NCBI GenBank assembly: GCA_020636475.1
Contig: JACJXU010000002.1
Coordinates: 149,501 to 213,500, forward strand
Reading direction: 5' to 3'
Length of the DNA: 64,000 nucleotides
Source: Chitinophagales bacterium
GTDB taxonomy: Bacteria > Bacteroidota > Bacteroidia > Chitinophagales > UBA2359
Below, piece after piece: positions 51,386-58,899 of the stretch. The notes under the pieces were generated by a model that worked only from the letters and a program-made list of their open reading frames with translations, did not search any database and was not told where the DNA came from. Numbering within the stretch: position 1 is the stretch's first letter; every line of letters starts with the position of its first letter. A program made the position numbers and the translations under genes.

Positions 51386-51800
51386 AAAACTACCTAAAAA
51401 TATTTTTTGTTTTTATTTTTTATCGAAACAAAATAAGAATGCTACTTGTTGGCTATAATATAAAAATAAAAAACGGACGCATTCGCTACAAATGCATCCG
51501 CTAAAATTCATAGTGGAAATTATAGGATAGGTTTGTATTTTTACTTACAGATTCAGAAAACTACTTTAATGTTTTAAAAAAACAAAAGAAAACTTTGATG
51601 CTACAAATAAAAACTATTATTATGTAGGCAAAAAAGATTTTTTTTCGAAGATGTAAATTTTAAATTAAATGGGTACTAACTGTAATATTTTCTATTTTGT
51701 TGATTATTAGATTTTTATAGTTTTTAATCAAATGTATTGTGTTTAAAATTTAAAAGTAAGTAAATGAAATGATAAACATTATAAAATCTAATGTAATACT
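51386..51800. other. 415-bp spacer between divergent priA and uvrB
   Basis: Very AT-rich. It should hold both promoters. A minus-strand terminator-like hairpin is at 51461-51500, with no obvious gene before it on that strand. Confidence 0.4.
51461..51500 (-). terminator. Orphan rho-independent terminator on the minus strand
   Basis: On the minus strand CGGATGCATT (51500-51491) pairs with AATGCGTCCG (51483-51474), one G·T pair and a 7-base loop. A T run follows (complement of 51461-51473). No annotated gene lies upstream on that strand, so it may end a small RNA. Confidence 0.5.
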
Positions 51801-53834
51801 ATGCCTTTTGAAATAAAAGCAGATTTTTTGCCAACAGGAGACCAACCTCAAGCGATTGAACAACTGCTCAATGGCTTGGAAAATAATGAGAAATATCAGA
51901 CGCTGTTGGGCGTAACGGGTTCGGGAAAAACATTCACTATGGCAAATGTAATTCAGCAATGGCAAAAACCAACGCTTATCCTTAGCCACAACAAAACATT
52001 GGTAGCGCAACTGTACGGCGAATTTAAACAATTTTTTCCAAACAACGCAGTAGAATATTTTGTCTCCTACTACGATTACTATCAGCCCGAAGCGTATATT
52101 GCCGTTTCGGATACTTATATCGAAAAAGATCTTTCCATCAATGCCGAAGTAGAAAAACTGCGCCTCAAAGCTACTACTTCTTTGCTGTCCGGCAGGCGCG
52201 ATGTAATTGTGGTAGCTTCGGTGTCGTGTATTTATGGTTTGGGCAATCCTGCCGATTTCAAAGAAAGTATTATCCGCCTCAGCGTAGGCACGCGCATAGC
52301 GCGCAACCAGTTGTTGCACAATTTGGTAATGGCACAATACTCGCGCAATGAGGTAGAGTTTGAACGCTCCAACTTTAGGGTGCGCGGCGATACGATTGAT
52401 ATTTTTCTGCCGTATGCCGATTACGCTTGCCGTATCATTTTTTTTGGCGATGAGATAGAACAAATTGAAACTTTTGACCCCGAAACCGGAAATACAATCG
52501 CTTCACAACAAGATATTGCCATTTTTCCGGCAAATATGTACGTTACGCCGCAAGAGTATATGTTGCAACTTATTCATTCCATACAAGACGAACTGCTGGC
52601 GCAAGAAACATATTTTAAGCAAATAGGAAAACATGCCGAAGCCAAACGCATTAAGGAGCGTGTAGAGTTTGACCTCGAAATGATACGCGAATTGGGTTAT
52701 TGCTCGGGCATCGAAAACTATTCGCGTTTTATAGACCGCCGACTGCCCGGCGACCGCCCGTTTTGTCTGTTGGATTATTTTCCCGATGATTATTTGCTAA
52801 TAATAGATGAAAGCCACGTAACACTTCCGCAAATAAAAGGCATGTATGGCGGCGACCGTGCGCGAAAGATGAGTTTGGTGGAGTATGGATTTCGTTTGCC
52901 TTCGGCATTAGACAACCGTCCACTTAACTTTGACGAATTTTTAAACCTGCTTAATCAGGCAATTTTTGTATCGGCAACGCCTGCCGATTTTGAACTCACC
53001 CAAACCGATGGAGTAGTGGTAGAGCAGCTTATTCGTCCTACGGGTTTGCTCGACCCGCCGATTGTAGTGCGACCGAGTATTAATCAAATTGATGATTTGA
53101 TAGGGGAAATAAACACTTGTGTGGAAAAGAAAGAACGCGCTTTGGTGACAACGCTTACCAAGCGTATGGCGGAGGAATTGAGCAAGTATTTTTCGCACTT
53201 GGATATAAATTGTCGCTATATACATTCTGACGTAGATACCTTAGAACGCATCGAAATAATACGCGATTTGCGCTTGGGCTCGTTTGATGTTTTGATAGGC
53301 GTGAATTTGCTGCGCGAAGGACTGGATTTGCCCGAAGTATCTTTGGTCGCTATTTTAGATGCCGATAAAGAAGGATTTTTGCGCAATGAGCGTTCGCTTA
53401 TTCAAACGGCAGGGCGCGCTGCCCGTAATGCCAATGGTAAAGTGATTATGTATGCCGATAAAATTACACAATCTATGCAACGCGCCATAGACGAAACCGA
53501 GCGCAAACGCCAAAAACAAATAGCCTACAACCAAGCCAATAATATTTTGCCTACTACGGTAAAAAAATCGCGTGAGCAAATATTACAACAAACGTCCGTT
53601 TTGGATATTCGGCAACAAAATTCTGGTAAAGCGTATGTAGAAAAAGAAACGCCTTCCGTAGCCGCCGACCCTATTGTTCAGTACATGAGCAAAGCGCAGT
53701 TGGATAAGTCTATCGAAGATTTGCAAACGGCTATGAAAGCGGCGTCGGCAAAATTAGATTTTATAGAAGCTGCCCGCTTGCGCGATGAAATGTACGCGCT
53801 GCAACAAATTTTGAAAGAAAAATTTTCTGTGTAA
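51801..53834 (+). CDS. uvrB: Excinuclease ABC subunit UvrB
   Basis: 677 residues. Walker A LLGVTGSGKTFTMANVI near residue 40, the beta-hairpin region with YYQPEAYI, the DESH box LLIIDESHVTLPQ, GFRLPSALDNRPL, VSATPADFEL, RYIHSDVDTLERIEIIRDLR and GVNLLREGLDLPEVSLV. The C-terminal UVR domain is SIEDLQTAMKAASAKLDFIEAARLRDEM. UvrB verifies damage in nucleotide excision repair. csaA follows after 11 bases, probably co-transcribed. Confidence 0.97.
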   Translation: MPFEIKADFLPTGDQPQAIEQLLNGLENNEKYQTLLGVTGSGKTFTMANVIQQWQKPTLILSHNKTLVAQLYGEFKQFFPNNAVEYFVSYYDYYQPEAYIAVSDTYIEKDLSINAEVEKLRLKATTSLLSGRRDVIVVASVSCIYGLGNPADFKESIIRLSVGTRIARNQLLHNLVMAQYSRNEVEFERSNFRVRGDTIDIFLPYADYACRIIFFGDEIEQIETFDPETGNTIASQQDIAIFPANMYVTPQEYMLQLIHSIQDELLAQETYFKQIGKHAEAKRIKERVEFDLEMIRELGYCSGIENYSRFIDRRLPGDRPFCLLDYFPDDYLLIIDESHVTLPQIKGMYGGDRARKMSLVEYGFRLPSALDNRPLNFDEFLNLLNQAIFVSATPADFELTQTDGVVVEQLIRPTGLLDPPIVVRPSINQIDDLIGEINTCVEKKERALVTTLTKRMAEELSKYFSHLDINCRYIHSDVDTLERIEIIRDLRLGSFDVLIGVNLLREGLDLPEVSLVAILDADKEGFLRNERSLIQTAGRAARNANGKVIMYADKITQSMQRAIDETERKRQKQIAYNQANNILPTTVKKSREQILQQTSVLDIRQQNSGKAYVEKETPSVAADPIVQYMSKAQLDKSIEDLQTAMKAASAKLDFIEAARLRDEMYALQQILKEKFSV

Positions 53835-53845
53835 AAAATGCTTTT

Positions 53846-54181
53846 ATGAAGATTGATTATGCCGATTTTGAAAAAGTAGAAATGTGCGTAGGACGTATAA
53901 TTGCCGTAGCCGAATTTCCCGAAGCACGAAAACCTGCTTACCAACTCACCATAGATTTTGGCGAGACGATTGGCATCAAAAAATCGTCCGCACAAATTAC
54001 CCAAGTCTATACGCCCGAAAGTTTGTTGCAACGATTGGTGATAGCCGTAGTGAATTTTCCGCCCAAGCAAATTGCGAAATTTATGTCGGAAGTGCTGGTG
54101 CTGGGTGTTGCCAATGAGCAAGGACACATCAAACTACTCCAAATAAGCGATGATGTAGTTTTGGGGAGTAGGGTGTATTAA
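53846..54181 (+). CDS. csaA: tRNA-binding/chaperone protein CsaA
   Basis: 111 residues, one tRNA-binding OB domain: FEKVEMCVGRIIAVAEFPEARKPAYQLTIDFGETIGIKKSSAQIT, VIAVVNFPPKQIAKFMSEVLVLGV and ISDDVVLGSRVY. CsaA binds tRNA and is associated with protein export in Bacillus. The gene is 11 bases after uvrB. Its last ~70 bases are repeated, with decay, at 55568-55642, beside the intact tRNA-Pro. Confidence 0.92.
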   Translation: MKIDYADFEKVEMCVGRIIAVAEFPEARKPAYQLTIDFGETIGIKKSSAQITQVYTPESLLQRLVIAVVNFPPKQIAKFMSEVLVLGVANEQGHIKLLQISDDVVLGSRVY

Positions 54182-54272
54182 TGTTTTTGCCTGAAATCAA
54201 AAAAACAAAAAGAGAGCTATGCATTTCACAACTCTTTTTCTAATTAGTCGGGCTAGCTGGGTTCGAACCTGC
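54108..54272. repeat. Left copy of the csaA-end/tRNA-Pro duplication
   Basis: From the csaA codons LANEQ-like (TTGCCAATGAGCA) to the T-arm of a tRNA-Pro. The right copy is 55568-55735 and carries the same order with similar spacing. The csaA end is intact here and the tRNA is a fragment; the reverse is true on the right. Confidence 0.8.
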
Positions 54273-54282
54273 TCCATAGCCC
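54248..54282 (-). pseudogene. tRNA-Pro fragment (3' part only)
   Basis: TCGGGCTAGCTGGGTTCGAACCTGC matches, with a few changes, the acceptor and T-arm of the intact tRNA-Pro at 55711-55785. The anticodon arm and 5' half are missing. It cannot fold into a tRNA. Confidence 0.7.
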
Positions 54283-54285
54283 GTG

Positions 54286-54372
54286 TTGTGTTTTGTAGTT
54301 AAAATTGCCACAAATATTTTTATCTAAAACGAATAAGTATTAGATTTGTAATATGCGTAGAAAGTGTAGGAA
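54286..54372. repeat. Leader repeat, first copy (second at 54833-54920)
   Basis: About 85 bases nearly identical to 54833-54920, including TTGTAGTTAAAATTGCCACAAAT and TTAGATTTGTAATATGCGTAG. Each copy is followed at a similar distance by a TACGAGCAACAAACTTGC / TACGAACTACAAGTTCGC motif and a small gene. Between this copy and the first gene (54373-54518) the DNA reads open for part of its length (…YQGSIIRFELFRKP…) but has no start. Confidence 0.75.
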
Positions 54373-54518
54373 ATGTTAGTTTATTGAATGGATGAGTACG
54401 AGCAACAAACTTGCATCAGCGTGAGGGTAATCCGTATCAAGGTTCAATTATAAGATTTGAGTTATTTAGAAAACCAGCGTATATGTCTGAAATACGATTT
54501 AAACAATAAATACTGATT

Positions 54519-54785
54519 ATGATACGATTTTGGTTCAATTTTGACTTTAGTAATTGCAATGAAGAACCACCCCCAGGTGTTCGTTATGGGTGTGGAATAA
54601 CAGCCTATAGTTATGAACAAGCTATTTTCTTGTTAAATGAGAAAGTGTTTAGAAACCAAGATATTCCAAATACTTTTGAATGTATCGAAAATGTTGACAT
54701 AAGTACTTTGGATCAAGGTCACGTAATTCCAAATATGAAAGCACCGATATTTTTTGGTATTTGGTTCCCTATAGGTTATGATTAA
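54519..54785 (+). CDS. Small conserved hypothetical protein (GITAYS…ENVDISTLD family)
   Basis: 88 residues from ATG 54519. Conserved-looking blocks are GCGITAYSYEQAIFLLNE, IENVDISTLDQGHVIPNM and GIWFPIGYD. I recall proteins with this pattern being common and of unknown function. There is no signal peptide. It lies in the segment between the two copies of the csaA-tRNA duplication and follows a leader repeat (54286-54372). The pattern is of a cassette-like cargo gene, perhaps an immunity protein or a solitary orphan. Confidence 0.6.
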   Translation: MIRFWFNFDFSNCNEEPPPGVRYGCGITAYSYEQAIFLLNEKVFRNQDIPNTFECIENVDISTLDQGHVIPNMKAPIFFGIWFPIGYD

Positions 54786-54832
54786 TGAGTATGAGATTAA
54801 ATTTTTCTTCTGCTGGCGTGAGTTTTATAGCC

Positions 54833-54920
54833 AGTATTGTATTTTGTAGTTAAAATTGCCACAAATGTTTTTATCTAAAACGAATAAGTATTAGATTTGT
54901 AATATGCGTAGAAAGTGTTA
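54833..54920. repeat. Leader repeat, second copy
   Basis: Second copy of the repeat at 54286-54372. Here it immediately precedes the hypothetical lipoprotein gene, whose in-frame upstream extension begins inside it. Confidence 0.75.
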
Positions 54921-54963
54921 TTTTATTGGATTAATTGGGTACGAACTACAAGTTCGCACTAAC

Positions 54964-55389
54964 GTGGGGAATAATAAGTTTTATGTTTTTGGTATATTTT
55001 TTTTTCTATTTATAGGATGTACTTCGAAAGGAGGGTATCTAACATCGCAAGATGGAACAAAGTACTTAACCCTTTTTGATAAAATTGATAATGAAGGGAA
55101 AAGCTATACTTATATTACTTATGGCAAAATCAAGGAAAATAAAATACCCAATAGTTATATCAAAGTAAGGAACAGAGATACGGATGCATGGTATTGTTTA
55201 ATAACTTGGGAGGAAAATAAATTTATTGTTTATCAACCTTATTCTGATTTCATAGCCCATCAATTAGGGAATAAAATTGAGTTGAGAGAAATGAAAGATA
55301 TAGAATTTTCAAAAATATTCTTTACTGAGAAGAATAATAAATACATTCGATTAAGTAGTTATAATAAAAATAGCTTATACATACCATAG
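54964..55389 (+). CDS. Hypothetical lipoprotein in the duplicated tRNA-Pro segment
   Basis: 141 residues from GTG 54964, giving VGNNKFYVFGIFFFLFIGC as a lipoprotein signal; an ATG at 54904 is in frame but its first 20 residues come from the leader repeat. The mature part (SKGGYLTSQDGTKYLTLFDKIDNEGKSYTYITYGKI) is soluble and beta-rich, with no known motif. It follows the 54519-54785 gene and its leader repeat. It could be a cell-surface protein encoded by the duplicated segment. Confidence in the start is low. Confidence 0.5.
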   Translation: MGNNKFYVFGIFFFLFIGCTSKGGYLTSQDGTKYLTLFDKIDNEGKSYTYITYGKIKENKIPNSYIKVRNRDTDAWYCLITWEENKFIVYQPYSDFIAHQLGNKIELREMKDIEFSKIFFTEKNNKYIRLSSYNKNSLYIP

Positions 55390-55490
55390 CTCACGCTGGC
55401 GCGCGCTTAATTAGCTCGTGTCCAAGATAAAAGGCTATTAAAAGAGAAGCAAAGCAAAAGTTCATACCGTTGTTGGTGTGGGCTTTTTTA

Positions 55491-55567
55491 TCAGTTGTTT
55501 ACAAACTGCAAAAACTCTTGGCGTTCCTTATCAGTAATGGTGATTTTGTCGGCTTTATCGTAGTTAC
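55491..55567 (-). pseudogene. C-terminal remnant of an unknown protein
   Basis: The last ~24 codons of a minus-strand frame, NYDKADKITITDKERQEFLQFVNN and a stop, read like a real protein end. The frame meets the csaA copy at 55568, so the rest of the gene is absent. It may be a gene truncated by the duplication. Confidence 0.4.
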
Positions 55568-55642
55568 TTGCCAATGAGCAAGAACAACATCCAATTACTT
55601 CCACTAAGCGATGATATAGTTTTGGGGAGTAAGGTGTATTAA
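55568..55642 (+). pseudogene. csaA 3'-end remnant
   Basis: Matches the last 25 codons of csaA (54108-54181) with point changes and one extra base, which puts the first codons out of frame with the last (LPLSDDIVLGSKVY). Part of the right copy of the duplication (55568-55735). Confidence 0.75.
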
Positions 55643-55735
55643 TGTTTTTGCCTGAAACCAAAAAAAACAAAAAGAGAGCTATGAATTTCATAACTCTCTT
55701 TTCTACTTAGTCGGGGTAGCAGGATTCGAACCTGC
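55568..55735. repeat. Right copy of the csaA-end/tRNA-Pro duplication
   Basis: Counterpart of 54108-54272. The csaA end is decayed here and the tRNA is complete. 1.29 kb with two small genes, two leader repeats and the remnant at 55491-55567 lies between the two copies. Confidence 0.8.
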
Positions 55736-55785
55736 GACCCCCTGCTCCCAAAGCAGGTGCGCTAACCGGACTGCGCTACACCCCG
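55711..55785 (-). tRNA. tRNA-Pro (anticodon TGG)
   Basis: 75 bases. The acceptor stem CGGGGTG pairs with TACCCCG (one G·T), discriminator A. The anticodon arm CTGCTTTGGGAGCAG gives TGG, and the T arm is GCAGGTTCGAATCCTGC. CCA is not encoded. Its 3' half is repeated, broken, at 54248-54282. Confidence 0.96.
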
Positions 55786-55802
55786 AACATAATTAAAACA
55801 CT

Positions 55803-55893
55803 TGGCGGTGAGAGAGGGATTCGAACCCTCGGTACCCTTTAGAGGTACGACAGTTTAGCAAACTGTTGGTTTCAGCCACTCACCCATCTCACC
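55803..55893 (-). tRNA. tRNA-Ser (anticodon GCT), with encoded CCA
   Basis: The acceptor GGTGAGA pairs with TCTCACC, discriminator G at 55806. The anticodon arm CAGTTTGCTAAACTG gives GCT; a long variable arm, GTACCTCTAAAGGGTAC, is typical of tRNA-Ser. CCA follows at 55805-55803, unlike in the neighbouring tRNA-Pro. Confidence 0.96.
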
Positions 55894-56016
55894 AATTTCC
55901 GATAGGCGTGCAAATTTACGGCTTTTTTTTATTTTTCAAATAGCTATTAAAAAAAATCTACTTTTTTGGTGAAAAAACGCTGCGACCTATACTTGTCTTG
56001 GCATCACAAGCGTATT

Positions 56017-56595
56017 TTAGCCCATTTCCAACTTGCGAATCATCAGTTTGTCTATGCCTTCGTATAATTTTTGTGGCTTTAGCGGTCGCCAAGGAATGTC
56101 GTTCAGTATTTTTCCGTAGTGCAAATAATATTGCAAACCACAACGATTCATTTCCTCCAACACATGCTCCCGAAAGTTTATAAGCGCAATCCAGCCATCA
56201 TCGTCCTTTATATCTTCGTACCAGTCTTCGTAGTAACTGTCGTCAGAATAATGAAAATTCAACACATTTTCGCCAATAAGAATAAACCGCACAATGCCTT
56301 CTTTGAGCAAAGCATTAATCACATTTTGCTTGAAATACATAATATCGTTGTGGATACAATCGTTCCACTCGCCAAACAACTCTATGATACAATAGCGTTG
56401 GGAATAATCCACAAACAAAATTTTTAAGTATAGCGTAGGCGAGCCAATTTCGTCCCACTGCGGGTGAATATAATAGTTGTAGATGGTTTGCTCGTACTGA
56501 AATTCATTGTACGTACGCCCATAAAAAGGCGACCGCTCGTCTTGTTCGGCAATGTATTTACTGCGCCAATTATAATATGGTTCTATTTCGTGCAT
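56017..56595 (-). CDS. Conserved hypothetical protein (acidic, WIALINF type)
   Basis: 192 residues from ATG 56595. The whole chain is acidic and aromatic (PTLYLKILFVDYSQRYCIIELFGEWNDCIHNDIMYFKQNVINALL, SYYEDWYEDIKDDDGWIALINFREHVLEEMNRCGLQYYLHYG). I do not recognise a family with known function, but the length, composition and single copy fit a conserved cytosolic protein. It stands between tRNA-Ser and the IS1634-type element. Confidence 0.7.
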   Translation of the reverse strand: MHEIEPYYNWRSKYIAEQDERSPFYGRTYNEFQYEQTIYNYYIHPQWDEIGSPTLYLKILFVDYSQRYCIIELFGEWNDCIHNDIMYFKQNVINALLKEGIVRFILIGENVLNFHYSDDSYYEDWYEDIKDDDGWIALINFREHVLEEMNRCGLQYYLHYGKILNDIPWRPLKPQKLYEGIDKLMIRKLEMG

Positions 56596-56676
56596 AAAAA
56601 CGTTATCTAACAGATAAACAAAGTAACGGAAAATTAGTTAGTTGAACAATGCAACATAAGATGATTTTTTTGTAAT

Positions 56677-56783
56677 AAAAAGATAAGACTGGTATTAAAA
56701 ATATTTTTAATATTAAAACACATAGAAGAAACTGGTTAAATGCTTATATTAAAATCGAATAGTTATTGCGTATTAAAAAAGGG
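56677..56783. repeat. Left direct repeat (107 bp) of the IS1634-family element
   Basis: From AAAAAGATAAGACTGG to GCGTATTAAAAAAGGG. The right copy is 58440-58545, 106 bp, differing by one A in a run. Such long duplications are a known trait of IS1634-type insertions. Confidence 0.9.
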
Positions 56784-58439
56784 CCTGACTTCCGCGCAAT
56801 TAATAAATGTCGGATTAAACAATTTATAACACATTGAATATAAGTCATTTACAATTTTGTGGATTGTAAATTTGGGTGTTAATTTTAAGTGCAATAGTAT
56901 ATTTGTGCTATGTTTATAAGAAAACTTAAGCACAAAAGTGGAAAGACATACATACAAGTAGTAGAAAAGGTAAATAAAAAATACCTTGTAAAACAAAGTT
57001 TTGGCTCTGGGGTCACAGAAGATGAAATAAATTTATTGTTTTCAAAGGCTGAGCGGTGGATACAAAAGTATAAAGGAATACAAGAGTTAGACTTTGAAAA
57101 TGAAAGTTTAATCTACACAGAATTTCTGTCATCTATATCATCGCACAAATTGGTAGGCATAGAGCTGGTATTGGGTAAGCTATTCAATGAAATTGGTTTT
57201 AATCAAATCAAAGAGGATTTATTTAAAGATTTGGTATTATACCGGTTGGTATACCCGAAGAGCAAGCTAAAAACTACGGAGTATTTGTATCGTTTTGCCC
57301 AAAAGAGTTATACCGAAGATGCCATTTATCGGTATATGGACAAATTATATCGCACACAAAAAGAACAAGTACAACAAATTAGTTATGAACACACCTTAAA
57401 AGTGTTGCCAGGTGGCATCAGCGTGGTATTTTATGATGTAAGCACTATATATTTTGAGACCGATTATGAAGATGATTTACGCAAAACAGGATTTTCAAAG
57501 GAGGGAAAACATCAAAACCCTCAAATTGTATTAGGACTTTTGGTAAGTGAGGGTGGTTATCCACTCGCCTATGAAATTTTTGAAGGGAAACGATACGAAG
57601 GTCATACGATGCTGCCAATAATTAATGGTTTTACAGAAAAATACAATATAGAAAAATTAGTTGTAGTAGCAGATTCAGGTTTACTCTCACAAGTCAACAT
57701 AAATGAATTGATAGCGAATCAATATGAATTTATTATAGGAGCAAGGATAAAAAACGAAAACGAAAAAATCAAAGCAAAAATCTTAGCCTGTACTTTAAAA
57801 AATGGTGATAGTGTAATAATCAAAAAAGGCGATTTAAAACTAATCATTACTTATTCAGATAAAAGAGCCCAAAAAGATAAATCCAACCGTGAAAAAGGCT
57901 TAAAACGTCTTGAAAAGAGCATTAAAACAGGTAAGCTCACCAAGTCAGGCATCAATAATCGAGGCTACAATAAATTTTTGGAAATGGATGGCGAATTGCA
58001 GCTTAGGATTAGCCAAAACAAAATATTGTATGATCAACAATGGGATGGACTAAAAGGATACATCACCAATTCCACACTACCCAAAGAGAAGATATTGAGT
58101 AACTATAATCAATTATGGCAAATAGAAAAAGCATTCAGGATAACCAAAACAGACTTAAAAATCAGACCAGTGTTTCATTACAAACAACGAAGAATCGAAG
58201 CTCACATTTGCTTAAATTTTGCGGCATACAAAATTTACAAAGAACTTGAAAGACAACTTAAAGAAAAAAAATCAAACTTATCACCTGAAAAGGTCATTGA
58301 AATTGTTCAAAACATACACGAAATAGAATTAACAACTCCAAAACTCAAGAAAAAGATAAAGAAAACATTAATCCTAACTGAGGAACAAAAAATTCTTTCC
58401 AAATTATTTGATTTTGGGTGTTAATTTGCGGAAGTCAGG
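56784..58439 (+). mobile_element. IS1634-family insertion sequence
   Basis: 1656 bp with ends CCTGACTTCCGC…AATTAA on the left (56784) and the inverted match ending at 58439; the first 12 bases are a perfect inverted repeat. The 107/106-bp direct repeat outside is the duplicated target. One complete transposase gene is present. The near-identical flanks indicate a recent insertion. Confidence 0.9.
56910..58424 (+). CDS. IS1634-family transposase
   Basis: 504 residues. The N-terminus MFIRKLKHKSGKTYIQVVEKVNKKYLVKQSFGSG is typical of IS1634-type transposases. In the catalytic core, VVFYDVSTIYFE carries the first Asp, EKLVVVADSGLLSQ the second, and the Y-x-x-L-W-Q-I-E-K-A-F-R-I-T-K-T-D-L region the Glu of the DDE triad. 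It is complete, with no frameshift. The family is a branch of the IS4 group that makes long, variable target duplications, and that is seen here. Confidence 0.94.
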   Translation: MFIRKLKHKSGKTYIQVVEKVNKKYLVKQSFGSGVTEDEINLLFSKAERWIQKYKGIQELDFENESLIYTEFLSSISSHKLVGIELVLGKLFNEIGFNQIKEDLFKDLVLYRLVYPKSKLKTTEYLYRFAQKSYTEDAIYRYMDKLYRTQKEQVQQISYEHTLKVLPGGISVVFYDVSTIYFETDYEDDLRKTGFSKEGKHQNPQIVLGLLVSEGGYPLAYEIFEGKRYEGHTMLPIINGFTEKYNIEKLVVVADSGLLSQVNINELIANQYEFIIGARIKNENEKIKAKILACTLKNGDSVIIKKGDLKLIITYSDKRAQKDKSNREKGLKRLEKSIKTGKLTKSGINNRGYNKFLEMDGELQLRISQNKILYDQQWDGLKGYITNSTLPKEKILSNYNQLWQIEKAFRITKTDLKIRPVFHYKQRRIEAHICLNFAAYKIYKELERQLKEKKSNLSPEKVIEIVQNIHEIELTTPKLKKKIKKTLILTEEQKILSKLFDFGC

Positions 58440-58545
58440 AAAAAGATAAGACTGGTATTAAAAATATTTTTAATATTAAAACACATAGAAGAAACTGGTT
58501 AAATGCTTATATTAAAATCGAATAGTTATTGCGTATTAAAAAGGG
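58440..58545. repeat. Right direct repeat (106 bp) of the IS1634-family element
   Basis: Second copy of 56677-56783. Its last 32 bases are the start of dispersed repeat R, which runs on to 58812. Confidence 0.9.
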
Positions 58546-58812
58546 AAAAATCTTTTTTTTTCGCCGTATAGCAGTTTTTTGGCGTTAAAATTTTTGAAGC
58601 CTTGGAAAAAATTTAGCTAAAGAACTGCGGTTTTGCCCTGCAAGGGCAAAAATACCTATGAAAAAAGTGTCGTTTCTTTTGCTTCGTTTTCTTTGGACAA
58701 GCAAAGAAAATGAAGAAGACCAAAGCGTAGTATTGTACCTAAAGTTGCAGGGTGAGTACTTACCTTTAATAATTCCTAAACCAATACGCAACTTTCATAC
58801 TGTTTTGGTATA
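58514..58812. repeat. Dispersed repeat R, copy 2, with an internal insert
   Basis: Corresponds to 44374-44562, but about 140 bases (58549-58660) containing TTTTGCCCTGCAAGGGCAAAA, a perfect hairpin, are present only here. The rest (58661-58812) follows copy 1, including CAAAGAAAATGAAGAAG and CCAATACGCAACTTTCATACT. There is no gene. Confidence 0.75.
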
Positions 58813-58899
58813 AAAATTTCGCCTTGTTTTTCAAACCAATGTAGAAAATCTTTCTTTTCATAGGCAAATGTGTAATTTTGCACGTAAAAAAAGTACATT

